Assembly: GCA_964384945.1 (NCBI GenBank)
Contig: CAYLMK010000004.1
Location: 331,111 to 395,110, forward strand
Source of the DNA: S015-6 sp964384945
GTDB taxonomy: Bacteria > Desulfobacterota > DSWW01
Direction of reading: 5' to 3'
Length of the DNA stretch: 64,000 bases
The notes beneath the pieces were generated by a model. It was given only the letters and a program-made list of their open reading frames with translations, did not search any database and was not told where the DNA came from. Below are positions 62,888-64,000 of this stretch, one piece after another (within the stretch, counting starts at the first letter, position 1; each line of letters begins with the position of its first letter). Position numbers and translations under genes: made by a program.

Positions 62888-63082
62888 GGGACGGCAGGGA
62901 GCAGCCATCGGGGATCAGAGGTCGGACAGCGCCTCCCAACCCTTGGCCCCCGAGAGCGGATTTCATGTGCAAGCCGAGAGGCAAAAGACGGGGGGGGTGA
63001 GGCCTGACCCTGACAACCGATCCCCGATCCCATGCACGCTTCCTGCTGTGAACTGTTCCGCAGGCGCTGCGAGGTATCCAGA

Positions 63083-63868
63083 GTGACTTGGGCCCTTCCC
63101 GGCGCCATCCTTTTCCTGCTGGGACTCCTTCTTCTGCTCGGTTACTTCCTTTCCAGGAAAGTTTTCTCCGGGCCGGAGACAGGGGTTCGAGGCGCCGACC
63201 CCTCAGGGGCATCCCCCTGCAACGGGTGCAACGAGCCGGGCTGCGGCGGATTCGCCATGCAGCTTCTCAGAGGCGGCTCCGAAGACGCCGGGACGGCGGC
63301 GGCAGGCAGAAGAGGCGAAGCATGCGCGTTTGGGGTTGCGCCGGTCCCTGTCCGGCCCGGGGAAAGCAAAGCCCTGGTTCGATGTGTCGGCAGGCGGGTG
63401 GCTTTCCGCTACCGCTACTCCGGCGCTCCCTCGTGCCGGACGGCCGCCCGGATGGCCGCGAGTCCCAAGGCCTGTGCGAATGCATGCCTCGGCTTCGGGG
63501 ACTGCGTTCGCGCATGCCCTGCGCGCGCCATCCGCATCGAGCAGGGCACGGCCCGGGTCGTTGCGGACCGTTGCGACGGCTGCCGGAAATGCCTCGCGTC
63601 CTGTCCCCTCGGCCTGATCGACCTGATTCCGGCGCGAGCGGGAGCCTCCATTCTTTGCAAGGGGTTTGCCGGGTCCCCCTCCTCGGAGCCCTCAACCTGT
63701 CCGGACCGATGTACGACCTGCGGCCTATGCGTGGAGGCCTGCCCGGAAGCCGCCCTCGAGCCGACCGGGAGCGGCCTGCCCCGATGGATTCAGGAAAAGT
63801 GCAATGGCTGCGGGGCGTGCGCGGTGGCTTGCCCCCAGAGCGTCATCCTTGTGCTGAATCCCCTGTAG
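63083..63868 (+). CDS. RnfB-like polyferredoxin
   Basis: This protein has 261 residues from GTG 63083, or 278 from ATG 63032. One N-terminal membrane helix (LPGAILFLLGLLLLLGYFL) is followed by a Cys-rich segment like the RnfB 4Fe-4S domain (CNGCNEPGCGGFAM) and by four Cys-rich ferredoxin-type motifs: CLGFGDCVRACP, CDGCRKCLASCP, CTTCGLCVEACP and CNGCGACAVACP. RnfB transfers electrons between ferredoxin and the Rnf membrane complex. The other rnf genes are absent from the window. GAGG precedes GTG 63083. Confidence 0.8.
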   Translation: MTWALPGAILFLLGLLLLLGYFLSRKVFSGPETGVRGADPSGASPCNGCNEPGCGGFAMQLLRGGSEDAGTAAAGRRGEACAFGVAPVPVRPGESKALVRCVGRRVAFRYRYSGAPSCRTAARMAASPKACANACLGFGDCVRACPARAIRIEQGTARVVADRCDGCRKCLASCPLGLIDLIPARAGASILCKGFAGSPSSEPSTCPDRCTTCGLCVEACPEAALEPTGSGLPRWIQEKCNGCGACAVACPQSVILVLNPL

Positions 63869-64000
63869 AAGCTGGGCCAAACAGCCTGCGTCCGAGTCCT
63901 GACCTGTTGGCAAAGGGCAACACCGGCCGCCTGTTGATAAAGTGCTGCTAGCCCGACTTTCGCTATTCGGGGGGTATTGGTTTCCTAAGTACCTGAAAAT

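Overview
The window reads as a GC-rich anaerobic bacterial chromosome, most likely a member of the Desulfobacterota (former Deltaproteobacteria) that uses the Wood-Ljungdahl pathway. The indications are a bacterial-type CODH/acetyl-CoA synthase operon, a tetraheme cytochrome c3-family protein, indolepyruvate:ferredoxin oxidoreductase, an RnfB-like ferredoxin, a purH split into two genes, and paired HEAT-repeat and HD-GYP signalling proteins. This placement is inferred from gene content; no rRNA or tRNA gene was seen.

Layout. 1-7.4 kb: carbonyl-branch operon acsD(partial)-acsB-acsC-acsE-DUF3786 gene, then a divergent small membrane protein and the nickel-insertion ATPase cooC/acsF. 7.8-10 kb: an alpha/beta hydrolase and a secreted DUF1329 protein. 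10.3-13.6 kb: a PilT-type ATPase with a MshEN/receiver/DUF4388 protein. 13.6-17.6 kb: split purH, a tetraheme cytochrome with its own promoter and terminator, and an unusual epimerase-like protein with a basic tail. 17.7-21.2 kb: a HEAT-repeat protein and an HD-GYP protein sharing an N-terminal domain.

21.3-30.8 kb is an accessory island. It is a type I restriction-modification locus (hsdM with a fused N-terminal HTH, hsdS, hsdR, a YgjP-like metallopeptidase) whose subunit genes are separated by an ORF6N gene, a REP-associated tyrosine transposase with its own REP palindromes on both sides, a BrnT-like toxin with a putative antitoxin, an unrecognised membrane protein and a second antitoxin-like gene.

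30.8-40.7 kb: a MoaD/ThiS-like protein, a sulfatase-fold enzyme without the sulfatase signature, LarE, an odd medium-chain dehydrogenase, a SnoaL-like protein, glycogen phosphorylase with an HDOD protein, an amidohydrolase and a rhodanese-like exported protein. 41-45.3 kb: an FrhB-like flavoprotein with iorAB and a MaoC-type protein, probably one redox operon. 45.3-50.3 kb: secreted proteins and lipoproteins, an MFS transporter and a 3-hydroxyacyl-CoA dehydrogenase. 50.4-55.7 kb: alanine racemase, an aromatic-repeat lipoprotein and the lipid-transport set mlaE-mlaF-mlaD. 55.8-59.4 kb: purD, purE, tsaC/sua5 and thiL. 59.4-63.9 kb: acetyl-CoA synthetase, a thiolase and an RnfB-like polyferredoxin. 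Together these support acetyl-CoA-centred anaerobic metabolism (CODH/ACS, Acs, thiolase, hydroxyacyl-CoA dehydrogenase) with ferredoxin-linked amino-acid or 2-oxoacid oxidation.
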